Source: Diplosphaera chodatii (taxonomy: Eukaryota > Chlorophyta > Trebouxiophyceae > Prasiolales > Stichococcaceae). Taken from it: DNA of 64,000 bases. This document shows positions 35,365-46,199 of the stretch, piece after piece. The DNA is taken from positions 682,001-746,000 of the forward strand of contig JAALGY010000004.1 of NCBI GenBank assembly GCA_032358165.1, written 5' to 3'. Positions within the stretch are counted from its first letter, which is position 1. Every line of letters begins with the position of its first letter. The notes under the pieces are model-generated. The model saw only the letters and a list, made by a program, of their open reading frames with translations, did no database searches and was not told the DNA's origin. The position numbers and the translations under genes were made by a program.

Positions 35365-38149
35365 ATGCCCAAGTCCTCGCCCTTCCGGGGCGTGACCCTC
35401 TTCCGGCCCACGGGCAAATGGCGGGCGCAGGTGAGGAGACACACAGCAAGCGCACCAGCAGGGTGGCAGCTCAGTGGTACCACTGGCAGCCAGCGCATCG
35501 CACCTACATGGCAGCAGCCTGCACGTAGCTGCAACATCATGCATACACGGTTCACACTACTAAAGGGCCGCTGGGCCTGCTCCGCACTGCATGCCATGTG
35601 CCTGCACCGCACCTGCCGGCGGCCGCGCAGCTGGCAGACTGACGAACCTGATGATGACCAGCACCTCCTCCGCAGATTTCCGCCAACGGGCGCACCACCA
35701 GCCTCGGCGATCACGACACGCAGGAGGCCGCAGCGGCTGCGTTCGACCGCGCCGCGATCAACAAAGATGGCGCCGCGGCCAAGACCAACTTTGACCGCGA
35801 CAACTACGCCGCCGAGATGATCGTGCTCACAAGTGCGTTCGCACTGTGCTGAGCAGAATTTCGTCTGCGTCTGCTGCCGGCCAGCATATTTTCATGCCTC
35901 TGCTGCAGTAGCCTCGCAGCCCCTGCAGCTGCCGCATATGGGGAAATCACCTCCTGCAAGGGCTGTTCGCCATCTTGCTGACAGCAAGCCTGGCTGCTGC
36001 AGGTCTGAGCTTCAATGAGATCGTGGCGGAGCTGCGGGCGCGTGCGCGCAAGGGCATCGGCCACAGCAGCCACTACAGGGGGGTGAGCCTCCTGCGGGCA
36101 ACCGGCCGCTGGCACGCGCAGATCAACGCCGCCGGCAAGCAGGTAGCTGTCAATGTGGTCCACATTCCACCGGAGCACGGGTTGTTGAGGGGCTCTGTGT
36201 TGAGGCCTGATCGTAACACACGATCACGTTTGAAGCGAGTTCGTGTTGTCTGTCCGACCCAGCGCTTCCACATGTCTGGTGCTGCCACATGCCACCGCAC
36301 TGTTGATTCTCGCGTTACCAGTCAGATCACCTCTGCAGGTGCACCTGGGCTTCTTCGCGACCGAGGCGGCGGCGGCCCGCGCGTACGACCGCGCGGCGCT
36401 GGCCAAGGCGGCCCAGCTGGGCGGCGGCGGCGCCCACGTGCAGACCAACTTCGACTCCCTGCTGTACAGGTGCGCGGTTGCTCATACTGGCAGGGCAGTC
36501 TGGCTTCGGACATGAGGGTTGTCGTGAGCTCGGTTTATCGCCCCATCACATGCTTCGCACAGCTCCAGCTCATGCACACAGCACTTGTAGTTTCCTGTGC
36601 CACAATAGCTGGAGGTGCATCCGCCAAGCTACCAAGCCTCACAGGGCTGCCAAACCGCGATGCAGGGACGAGGTGGCGGAGCTGCAGCGCATGTCCTCGC
36701 CGCAGCTGCTGGCGGCGCTGGCGCGCGACCCCCTCGCCTCCGCCGACCCCGAGCCCTCGGGGCCCTCCCCCTGCCACAGCGACGCGGTGCGTCTTTTGCT
36801 GTCCTGTGGTACTCGTTGGATGACGCACGGATGACGCACGGAGACGACCCTGGTTATCATGAGCAATGCCAGGCCTGATGACCGTCACCAAGGAGCAGAC
36901 CCACGACAGGCCCACAAGGTGGCGCTGACCGCGGTGGAGTGAAGCCTGTCGGTTGTCGTTGATGGCAGGGTGGGTCAGAGGGCGGCTGGTTTGAGGGCGA
37001 CGCCAAGGAGCAGTTCGCGGCGGGGGTAGCAGGGGGCATGGCGCACAGCGCCGGCGGCGGGGGCAGCCGCGGCGGCAGCAACGCCAGCAGCATGGACGTC
37101 CTGCCGCCGCACCACTTCGGCAGCGAGGCCGCCTCGCCGCCCGCCTCGCCCCAGCTGCAGCGCGACCGCTTCTACTTTCCGGCTCAGAAGTCCGAGCCGA
37201 GCATGACTGACGCCTACTACAGCAGCGGCCTGCACCCCGGGGCCGTCAGGACGGGCAGCGCCCACCTGCGGGACCCGCAGCCCGACTCGCTGCAGGTGAG
37301 CGCCTCTGCAGGTTGCTGGGCACATCATGGGCGGATCTGGACACGTCTGCCTACCGCAAGCTGGCGTTGTTGCAGCTGTGCTACAAGAGTCACGCGTTCG
37401 TGAGGCCATGCAACCTGTAACTGCAGGCACAGCTGAGGGCGCTCAACCATCTGCCGCTCCTGCCGCCCCGAGTAGCGGCACCAGTCGCACCCGCGCACCC
37501 CCACCACCTGTGGCAGGGCGAGCAGCAGCAGCAGTACTGGCAGCTGCCCAGCCTGCACGGCCGCACGGTAGTGACGTCCACAGCGCTGCCGCTGTCGCAG
37601 GACGGCTGGCTGCTGCCGATGGGGGTCGCCGCCGGCGGTGCGAGCAGCGGCCTGCAGCCGTTCAGAGACAGCGCTGCGGCTGCGGCGCCGTCGTCGCCGG
37701 AGCTGCTGTCGCCGGAGCGGCCGCACCGCGACAGCCCCCAGGTATGCACTGGCTTCAGAAGCTCCGCCTGCTGTCTGAACCTACCCTGCTATGCTCAGTT
37801 GTCACTCGGACTGCGCACGCTCTTTTGACGTCGTGCAAGAAAGCCCCTGTTAGCCACCATGAATTAGGTGTGTGCCTAGTCTCTCGGTGCTGGGAGGCCC
37901 CAAACGTACAGACCTAACAGTAACTGCTCCCTTCCACTGCAGCGCATCAGCCGGAGGCAGGCGGCCCGAAAAGGAGGCAGCGCCCGTCCCGTAACGCCGG
38001 AGCTGCTGCAACCGCCGCGTCAGAAGCACGCCGGCATGAAGCGCATGCGGCCAGCTGCCCGCGTAGCGTCTGTGGAGCCGGCGGTGGTGTCTGCGCCGGT
38101 GCCGCCCCGCAACCGGCGCAAGGGAACTCCCATGCGCGCGGCGACTTAG
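35365..38149 (+). CDS. AP2/ERF-superfamily transcription factor with two AP2 domains
   Basis: Nuclear DNA-binding regulator of the AP2 (AP2/ANT-like) class. Eight exons close in phase: 35365-35430, 35676-35832, 36003-36142, 36339-36469, 36666-36786, 36969-37295, 37427-37741, 37943-38149 (487 aa). AP2 domain 1 is SPFRGVTLFRPTGKWRAQ, then ISANGRTTSLGDHDTQEAAA and AFDRAAI...KTNFD. AP2 domain 2 is SHYRGVSLLRATGRWHAQI, then VHLGFFATEAAAARAYDRAA and VQTNFDSLLY. The linker has SFNEIVAELRARARKG. Each domain is split by an intron after the WxAQ strand region. The remainder is a low-complexity tail rich in Ala, Gly, Ser and Pro with basic ends (GMKRMRPAARV; RNRRKGTPMRAAT). MPKSSPF at 35365 is the first supported Met; a further 5' exon is possible. 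Target genes are unknown. Confidence 0.92.
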
Positions 38150-38997
38150 ATGACAAATCTTTGCTACTTGCTTCAACGTTGGTCAGTTGTCCAGGAACAC
38201 GATACTAGGGATCCTAGGGTCGTTGCTTGACTGTGAGGCTGCGACTGGTATGCTACCCAGAGCGCGTAGGGTTGACCTGCACTAGGCTTTTCAGCATGAA
38301 ACCTTCGGAACTGATTCAGAGCGGTAAGCGTTCTCGGAGCAGTCGTGCATGCAGTTGACGTTGACGATTCCCGAAAGGATGACTGCTTCTTCAGGCATAG
38401 TATGTTGCGGCCAGTAGACAATTGATGTTGGCCCCTTGCAAACGAGGCACGTTATGTAAAGGCAGATGACCCTCTGCCACCCGATGCTGTCGTGGCACGC
38501 CGAGTGGGAAGCATTGCCCATCCGGGGACCTACCAGGAGCTGGACAGCCGTTACAGGATTTGCAGTGCCGTGGCGTATCAAGACTAATTAAGCAGGACTG
38601 CAGGATCAGGTAAACTGACGAGCCTGCCTCAAATCGGTAGTACGTAGCACAGAAGCAGACCCGATATCAAGCAAACTCGCATCTCAGCATCAACAGCATT
38701 ACATCGCCATGGATCGGCAATGAAATGGCCACGCAAGTGTTGAGTCACACGATGGTTCTTTTGCGGCGCTGAGCTTGATCAGGTCAAGAAATGACATCCT
38801 GCGGCAGCGTCAGCGGCATTGCTGATGCGGTGCCAGCGTGCGAATGAGATGCATTCACGGTCACGCTGCCCGGCACGTCTGGCATATCGTGCCGGCGCAT
38901 GCTGAGGTGCGCCTGAGTTGAAGCAACCACAGCAGCGCACTTTACTGTCAAGGATGCGCGGCGACGCCGGCACATCTGACACCTGCATGCAAACCAT
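38150..38997. other. Intergenic between AP2 gene and the fusion gene
   Basis: Lower GC than the flanking exons. No convincing frame. The first coding exon downstream begins after an acceptor-like CTGCAG at 38999-39006, so a 5' exon or leader of the fusion gene may lie between about 38780 and 38990; I could not define it. Confidence 0.35.
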
Positions 38998-41900
38998 GTG
39001 CTGCAGGCAAATGCCGGCAGGACTCGATGGCGGCTTACATCAGGAGTTCTGCCGCACCGCCGGCTAGCATCGGACCAGCGCTGCTCAGCGGCCAGCCGGT
39101 CAGCAAGCCGGCCCGCCACTGATGCAACAGCGGCGCATGGCGCAGACACAGCACCGGCTGATGTGCAGAAAGCTGCGGGTGAGGACGCACGGCTGACAGC
39201 AGCACAGCAGAACGGTGGCCAGGGCAATGGCAGCACCGCCGGGCCAAATGGGAACAATGCCAGCCGCCGTGCCGCTGCAGGTAGCAGACCTTACCCTCAG
39301 GGCGCATCCGGCCGCGCTTCTGCACCGCAGCAGCCGTGGGCGGGGGCCGACGACAGCACCAGCGGCATTCCACAGACCGCCTCCGAGACGGCCCTCGCGT
39401 CACCTCCGGATACCTCCGCAGCAGCAGTTGATGCAAGTGCGCAGCAGCAGGCGCCACTGCCGCCGGACAAGCAGCAGCCGCTGGTGGCTGAGGCGCGCAG
39501 CCCAGCCGACGACGACGCCGACAGCGACAGCGACAGCGAGGGCACGGTGAGCAGGCCTCCACCGAGCTCCTCTTCTGCGCAGTGCCGCCGGTGTCGGTGC
39601 TCAACTCACGCCGTGCCTCTTTGCAACATGGGCCAGACTGTCATCATCAGTGCGGGTGTCAACATGGCGTTGCGATGAACAAGCAGGTGAGGGTGCAGCG
39701 GCGGCGGCGGCCGGCGGTGGAGGTGCCCGAGGGCCAGCGGCGCACGGTGCGCATGGTGCGGGGGCTGCCCCGCCGCCGCCGCGCCGTCCCCGCCATCTGC
39801 GCCCGCTGCGGCGGCTCCGGCATCGCGCAGCAGGGCGACGTGAGCGCTGGCCGGACAACTTGCAAGCATCGGTTTGTGGCGCATGTAGCATGCAGCCAGC
39901 ACGCCCCTGTCGAAGCGGGCTGCAGAACTGCCAGTTGCTGACCAGCCGGTGGTGCTGCATGGTGCACAGGGCAAGATGGCGCCCTGCCCGATCTGCAAGC
40001 CGATGCAGGCGCAGGCGCAGCAGCGGCAGGCGGCGCAGCAGCCGCCGAGGCAGGAGCAGCAGGGGGCGCTGACCGAGGGCAATGTGCCCGAGTTCGACCT
40101 GGAGAACGTGGACTGGGACGCCCTCGAAAAGCTCGCCGTCGAGGTGGGCGCCCTGCTGCCCTCTGCTGGTGTTCTACAAATGCGAAAACCATGGAAGCCT
40201 GCCAAAGTGCTCAGGTTGTACGACTCGTATGAGCTCTGAGCTTGCGACAGCATATCAGAAGTCAGGGCGAGGCAAAGTTGAGGGCGTACCACGACTCAGG
40301 GAAGGCTTGCTGTGTCCCTGGCAGCTAGGCCGGCACCAAGCTCGACACTCTTTGATACGCTTCAACACCTGATTGCACGATGTAGTGCTTGCGACTTTGT
40401 GGTTTTTGCGCCCGCAGGACTGGAAGGCGCAGGAGGAGCGGCGGCAGGAGGAGCGGGTGAGCAGCGGGCGCTACCGGCCCCTCACCCAGGAGCACCGCGC
40501 CAAGATCAGCTCCGCCAACACGGGGAAGACCATGGGGCCGCAGACCGACGAGCACCGCAGGTGGGGCGCCCGACGTGCCGGCCGACTGGCTTTCTCAAAC
40601 AAGGGCCCTTGATATCAGTCATATCATGTTTGCGGTGTTTGCGGGGAGCTGCTGTTGTGCTCCTGCTTGTACAGCCGGAGAGCCGGCTGCTGATGTGCCT
40701 GACTGCGTCTGCTGCAGCAAGCTGCGGGAGAGCATGCAGAAGCAGTGGCAGGGGCAGAAGGGGGCGGAGCGCCTCGAGAAGTTTCGCGCGCAGGTGGGGC
40801 GGTGCTTGATGTGGCACAGCAGTGTTCAAACCTGCGCTGTGGATAGTATGTCCCAACAGCTGGCTGATAATCTCGTATGCGCAGAGGCCTGTAGCAGAGG
40901 CACGCCTGGCTGCAGGTCAAGGGGCGGCCAAAGGTGTGCAGCTTCTGTGGGCAGGAGGGGCACAACCAGCGGTCCTGCTATGCACGCTGCGAGGCGGAGG
41001 TGCGTGCTCCGGGGTCGCGCCTGTGGTTGCTGCCCACAGCGCCGCGCCTGTGTTTGTGCGTAAGGGTTTAGCCCGTGTGCTCAGGCTGCTGCAGTCAGTG
41101 CGCTGCCCAGTCTGTTGCTCTCAGACCAACCGGTGGTGGCTGAAACACCCACACCTTGCACGCCAGGGTATCGCGCCAAAGTGTAGCTACTGCCTCAAGG
41201 AGGGCCACTTCGTTCGGGACTGCACGGTGAGCATGGGCTCAATTATTTTCCCATTCCACGTGATAGCCTTAAAGAAGCTACCAAGCATAGCAGGGAAGTT
41301 TGACATGCCGCCAGTCACATACTCAGATACCCATGTGCTGTGTTTCGAGCACAGCGGAACGACTGGTCCTGCCCTGGTCCATGCTGCAGGTCAAGGCTGA
41401 GGCGGAGGCCGCCAAGGCAGCACAGCGGGCAGCGGGAGGCGGCACCACGAGGCGCCGTGCAGCAGCCCCGCTGCAATCTCCTGTGACGGGAGGCAGCAGC
41501 GGGCCCAGTGGCGGCAACGGCAGCAGCGGTGGCAACGGGCCAGCTGCCTACAGCAACACACAGCTGCAGTACCCGAGCGCCCAGGAGGCGGTGGGTGGTG
41601 CGGACGGCAGCGAGAATGGCAGCAACGGCAGCGGCAACGGCGCCAAACGAGCCAAGGGCAGCACCTGCTCCGAGTGCGGCTCTCCAGACCACCAGGTAGC
41701 CGACTCGGCATACATACATGACCAGCAGCCGGGTGCTGACTTCTCTGTCAAGTTGTGAGGCTAATACCTCATACTGCGTCATGCGCAGAGGCGCACGTGC
41801 CCACTTGTCAATCCGGAGGCGGCCGCCCGCCGGGAGGAGCGCCAAGCCTATGACGCAGCACGGGTGCAGAGTCGTATCGCTGCATGTGACAGTTGGAGCA

Positions 41901-44900
41901 TCCGCACAAGCCTTGACAGACACACCCCGTGCGCTTGCTGCCGCAGACACTGCAGATGGTGCTCGATGCGTGTCGTCGATTGCCTGAGCATAGACTGTTG
42001 TCCTTGTTATCTTGGCAGGCGCAGCGGCGGCAGGAGCGGCTGGAGGTGGCGGAGCGAAAGCGGGAGGCGGACGACGCCAAGCTGCTGCGCTGCGGCTACT
42101 GCGACGGGCTGGGCCACAACCGCCGCACCTGCCCTGTGCTCAAGGCGCGCACCCGTCGCCCTGCGTTGCCGCTGCTCTACCGACCCCCTGACTCTTGCTG
42201 CGTGGTGGGGAGCAAGATCGTCAATGTGATGCATTCCTGCTGGTATTGGTTCACAGGAGGACGAGGAAGCCATCGGGAAGCAGGGGGTGGAGTGGCAGAG
42301 CGAGGACCGGCGGCCTGGGCTACGGCCATTAGGAACATTGGGCCCCATAGCTGCCCCGCGACCGCCGTCGCCGCCGCCGCCAGCAGAGACCCCGACACGG
42401 CAGCCTGTGCCCATTGAGCAGCAGCCGCAGCTTGAGGCGCCGCCGCCGCCGCCGCCGCTGCCGCCGCCGCTGCCGCCGCCACCGCCATCGCAGCAGCAGC
42501 AGCAGCCTGATTCGCAGGTTGCGCAGCAGCAGCCCCAGCAGCAGCCCCAGCAGCAACAGCTGCCGCTGCAACCAGCACAACAGCCGCCGCCGCAGCAGTT
42601 GCCGCCGCCAGCAGTGGCAGCGGTGTCGGAGGCGCCCAGTGTAGCCGTGCTGCCTCTGCGGATGGAGGACGAAGTCACTCAGGTGCTTGCAGTCCCTGCT
42701 GCTGTTGCAGGAGGTGGCTGCAACAACTTTCACTGCGCCGTACAATCATGGCCTGCTACTGCTGCCCTGCATCTGCGATGACGTGCACACATGTGCCATA
42801 TTGCAAGATGGCGCTGTGGATGTGCCCGACTGCTGCACCACCAGCCGCGGTCTAAAGGGCGGCTCAACAGGGGGCTCTGCACCGCTGCAGGCGGCGGACG
42901 CGATCCTGCGGGCGTGGGGGGCGGGGCGCCGGCGGCAGGCCCTGGAGCTGATGCTGCCGACGCCAGTGACGGGCGGCCCCCGCACGCCCGGCGACCTGTC
43001 CTGGCCGGGCGGCATCCGGCAGCAGTTCCGCGCCGCGCGCCCCCTGGTCGAGCAGCTGCTGCGCGCGCTGCGGCAGCGCGCCCAGCTGCAGGTGGGCCGA
43101 CGCCGGTCCGCGGCGCATGCCGCTGCCGCTGCCGATCTGTGGCAGCTCTGCGCATGATGCCAATGCTGATGCTGAGGAGCGTCCAAAGGCACTGAAGTGC
43201 GAAGGTGTCAATCAAGTATACTAGCTCTATTTGGATGACACAGCCTGCGCGTATGACTGGCTGGTGTTTGCACTGCCACAGAGCGCGTTTCAGGCGCGGT
43301 GGCTGGATGAGTCGGACTGCGTGGGCGCCTGGGAGTCGGAGGCGGTCGCAGCGGTGCTGTTCCCCACCGGCGGCACACTGCCGGCCGTGCGCGCCATCGA
43401 CGCTGCCCAGGTGCCGCTGGCAACACACCAGCCTGCAATGAATATTCAATGAATATGGCAGGGCGCTCCTGACTGTAGCGTTTTAGTGTTGAGCACGGCG
43501 CAGAATGTCACTCGTTGCTGTGGACATCAAGTCTAGTTCCACGAATCTGCTGCCGCTGCAGGGTGGGCAGCGGCTGCTGCTGGTCATCAACCCGCAGTGG
43601 CAGACGCAGGGGCAGGTCGTGTCCGACTTCGGGTGCGCATGCGCCGGCGCTGCTGCAGTTTGTGTTGCTAGTGTAGCGGCCGTCAATGGTTCATCAATCA
43701 CTGCTACACTCCCAAAACTGCCACTGTCTGAGTCGCCACCTTGTGCCTGCACGACCCAGGCTATGCCGAGCAGAGCAGCCGGGCAAGCAGCAGCCCGCAT
43801 CGTGGATGAGGTAGCATGTACGACGCACCCTGGACAATGTGTAGCCGCCTTGCTCCGCAGGTTCGGGCAGTCTGCGGCAAAGGCGGAGGCGTACCTGGGC
43901 GGCTTCGAGGCGACCTACTTCCTGCAGCGCCTGGACATCGACGGCGACGACGTGCGCGTGCTGCGCGCGTACCCCTCCCAGTGGCAGGTGCGCCCGCCGG
44001 CTGCGCGCCCTGGCTCTGTGGCGCTCCTTCGCGGCGCCGGCATCGTCGCCCTGCTGGCCGGGCCTGCAGTGCTCTCAGCCGGCAGCCTCCCCACCCTGCC
44101 GAGGCTTGAGTGGCGCGCCCTGGCATGCAGGAGTGCTATGAAGTTTTTGCCGCATCATCGACCTGCTGTCCGAACGGACTCGCTGCCTGCCCGCAGGTGC
44201 ACTACATGCAGACGGGCGGCCGCTCCAAGCTGCTGGCCAAGGAGGACGCCCGCCCCAGTCTGCGGGACCTGCGGTGCGCTCCCTGCGTGCAACTCGCAGA
44301 CCAATGCCGCGCCGCCTCCAGCGCTGACCCTGCCTACAAACTGAGCGTGGTGTCCTGCGTTCCAGGTACCTGATGACGGGCGCGGGCGGCAGCCTGGCGC
44401 GCCGCAACATCTTCGACCGCCTGTTCGGGGAGGGGCGGCCCCTGGGCGGCGCCTCCTACGCCGAGCCGCAGCCCGGCGACTTTGGCTACGGCGGTGGGTG
44501 GCGGCGTCTCCGTGCCCTGCAGTGTCCCATGGCACTGCTCACCCTTGTAGTGTCACTGCACAGCAGCTGCTGCACGACAGCGGCCATGTGTGCAGTGGCC
44601 ATGTGCGCAGCTCCTGGGGGTGGTTCCATCTCAGCAGCTGCGTGCGCGAGGTGTCTGCAGCCGCTGTCTGCCCAGTGGTCCTTCCTCACTGCCGGCTGCC
44701 ATGCTCCTACAGGCGAGTCTGACGGTGCCAGCGACAGCAGTGAGGCCGCCAGCATGCCTGGCAAGGGCAGCGGCGTTGCTGCGGCAGACAGCGCCAGCAT
44801 CCGCTACTCACCGGCGCGCGATGCGCTCCGCAGCCGCCAGACCGTGCGGGAGGGCAGCGGCGGCGGGGTGTTCGCGCAGCCGGGGCCCGGCGACTTTGCG

Positions 44901-45512
44901 TTCGACGGCGACGTCCCGCCGGTGAGTTGCATGATGTGCCTGGCCTGCTGCTGAACCACCTCCAGGTGCCATGACGACGGGCGGTGGTGTGCGTACACCC
45001 CTCAGCGCTGCCGTGTTGTCGAGGCGGCTCCACACTCTGTGCCAGACGGTACACCTCGGAGCAGGTCACCATGAGACCGCGGCTGACTGCGATCCCAGGT
45101 GCCGCGGGGCCATCGCCCCGGCAAGACGCACGTGCGTTCGCGGAGGCGCAGCGGCAGCGGCGGCGGCGGCGGGTCCGATACCAGCAGCAGCCTGCAAAGA
45201 GCTGGTGGCGCCACCGAGCTGACACCTGGAGCAGATGGCCGCCTGAAGCCGGATCAGCCGGGCTTTGTGCCGTCGCCCGATGCCGTGGTCCCCCTGCCGG
45301 ACGCCGGCAGTCAGCCGCGCCCAGGTGTGCAGCAGGACAGTGACGCCGACGCTGCCGAGACGGCCGCAGCGGCGGCGGCGGAGTCGCAGCAGTGGGCGGA
45401 CCGCTTCGGCAGCCTGGACGCGGGCGGCGAGGCCCGCGACGTCATCCGGGACCCGGTCACAGCGGTGCGGCGGTGGCAGGAGGCGCTGTTCGGCGCCGAC
45501 CTGGAGGACTGA
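38998..45512 (+). CDS. NUMOD3 / CCHC zinc-knuckle / DUF1995 fusion protein
   Basis: Nineteen exons join in one frame (about 1171 aa): 38998-39546, 39687-39839, 39970-40143, 40418-40560, 40718-40793, 40916-40999, 41167-41226, 41390-41695, 41789-41863, 42019-42144, 42257-42682, 42891-43091, 43294-43410, 43562-43632, 43861-43987, 44197-44273, 44366-44493, 44713-44921, 45099-45512. In order: a disordered Asp/Ser-rich N-terminus; a DnaJ-like cysteine motif CARCGGSG...CPIC; a NUMOD3 motif (RPLTQEHRAKISSANTGK, then KLRESMQKQW); four CCHC knuckles (CSFCGQEGHNQRSC, CSYCLKEGHFVRDC, CSECGSPDHQRRTC, CGYCDGLGHNRRTC); a Pro/Gln linker; then DUF1995 (LELMLPTPVTG, LSWPGGIRQQFRAA, LDESDCVGAWESEAVAAVLF, LLLVINPQWQ, ATYFLQRLDIDGDDVRVLRA). 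DUF1995 occurs in plastid proteins such as LPA3; NUMOD3 and knuckles bind nucleic acid. The start is uncertain: 38998 is GTG, with an out-of-frame ATG at 39026-39028. Confidence 0.8.
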
Positions 45513-46199
45513 GGGCGGGCCGCCCCAGGCTGACCCCGGCTCAGGGCGGCTGGAGCGTTGTGAGCGGCACGCGTTGCTAGCTTGGGAGCGTTCGAGGCCT
45601 CCAGAACATGAACTGCAGTTGTTGGCACTGATGATGCAATGGATGCTGCCTAAGAAGCACTGGCGGCTCCACCTTCAGCAGTTGCAACTTTGCATGCCTG
45701 GAGTATTGCGGTTTTGCCTTGCGCCTCGTGGATTGCTACAAATTGTGCACCTGCTGTTGGTGTACTTGGCGAGGAGTGTTTCTCTGTGGTGTTTGGCGCT
45801 ATCAGCTGTATCAGATTTGGTTGTGCCGCCTGGTGATTCAGAACAACAAGATCCAATGCAAGGCTAGGCGCCAGTGCACTTGGACGCACTACTGAATCGC
45901 CGTGGGATGCCTGCCTCCAGGCTGAGATCATGATGGTTTGGTGTGTTGCCAGCTGCTGGTGCAGACGTTGTGGCTGCCTGGAGTAGCTCGTCAAGCTGCA
46001 CTGGGGAAGGACGACCTGTTCATGCTGCTGGAGGGCTGCTGGAGGGTGCATGCGATGCTGTTTCTAAGCCCGGGCTGTAGTCTCACGGCGTGACGATCTC
46101 CGGCACAGTGCACTCATCACTATTCTGCAGTTGCACGTACGCACGTGCACGCCTCATCGAGAGGTCACTGCGTTGAGCTTGACGCTGCCAATCGCCAGC
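45513..46199. other. Intergenic upstream of transporter copy A
   Basis: 3' flank of the fusion gene and promoter region of the transporter. No exon-like frame is convincing. The last 120 nt before the ATG hold no TATA box that I can see. Confidence 0.35.

Noticed and set aside
36829..36842. Short direct repeat GATGACGCACG near the AP2 gene
   Set aside because: A single 13-nt duplication inside an intron with no sign of function.
38784..39604. Minus-strand open frames starting MFPFGPAVLPLPW and overlapping the first exon of the fusion gene
   Set aside because: The plus strand carries the phase-consistent exon with Asp/Ser-rich composition. The minus frames have no splice continuation or family motif.
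42440..42600. Minus-strand Gly/Cys-rich frames (191- and 223-codon type) opposite the Pro/Gln linker
   Set aside because: They are shadows of CCG/CAG repeats coding for Pro and Gln on the plus strand in exon 42257-42682.
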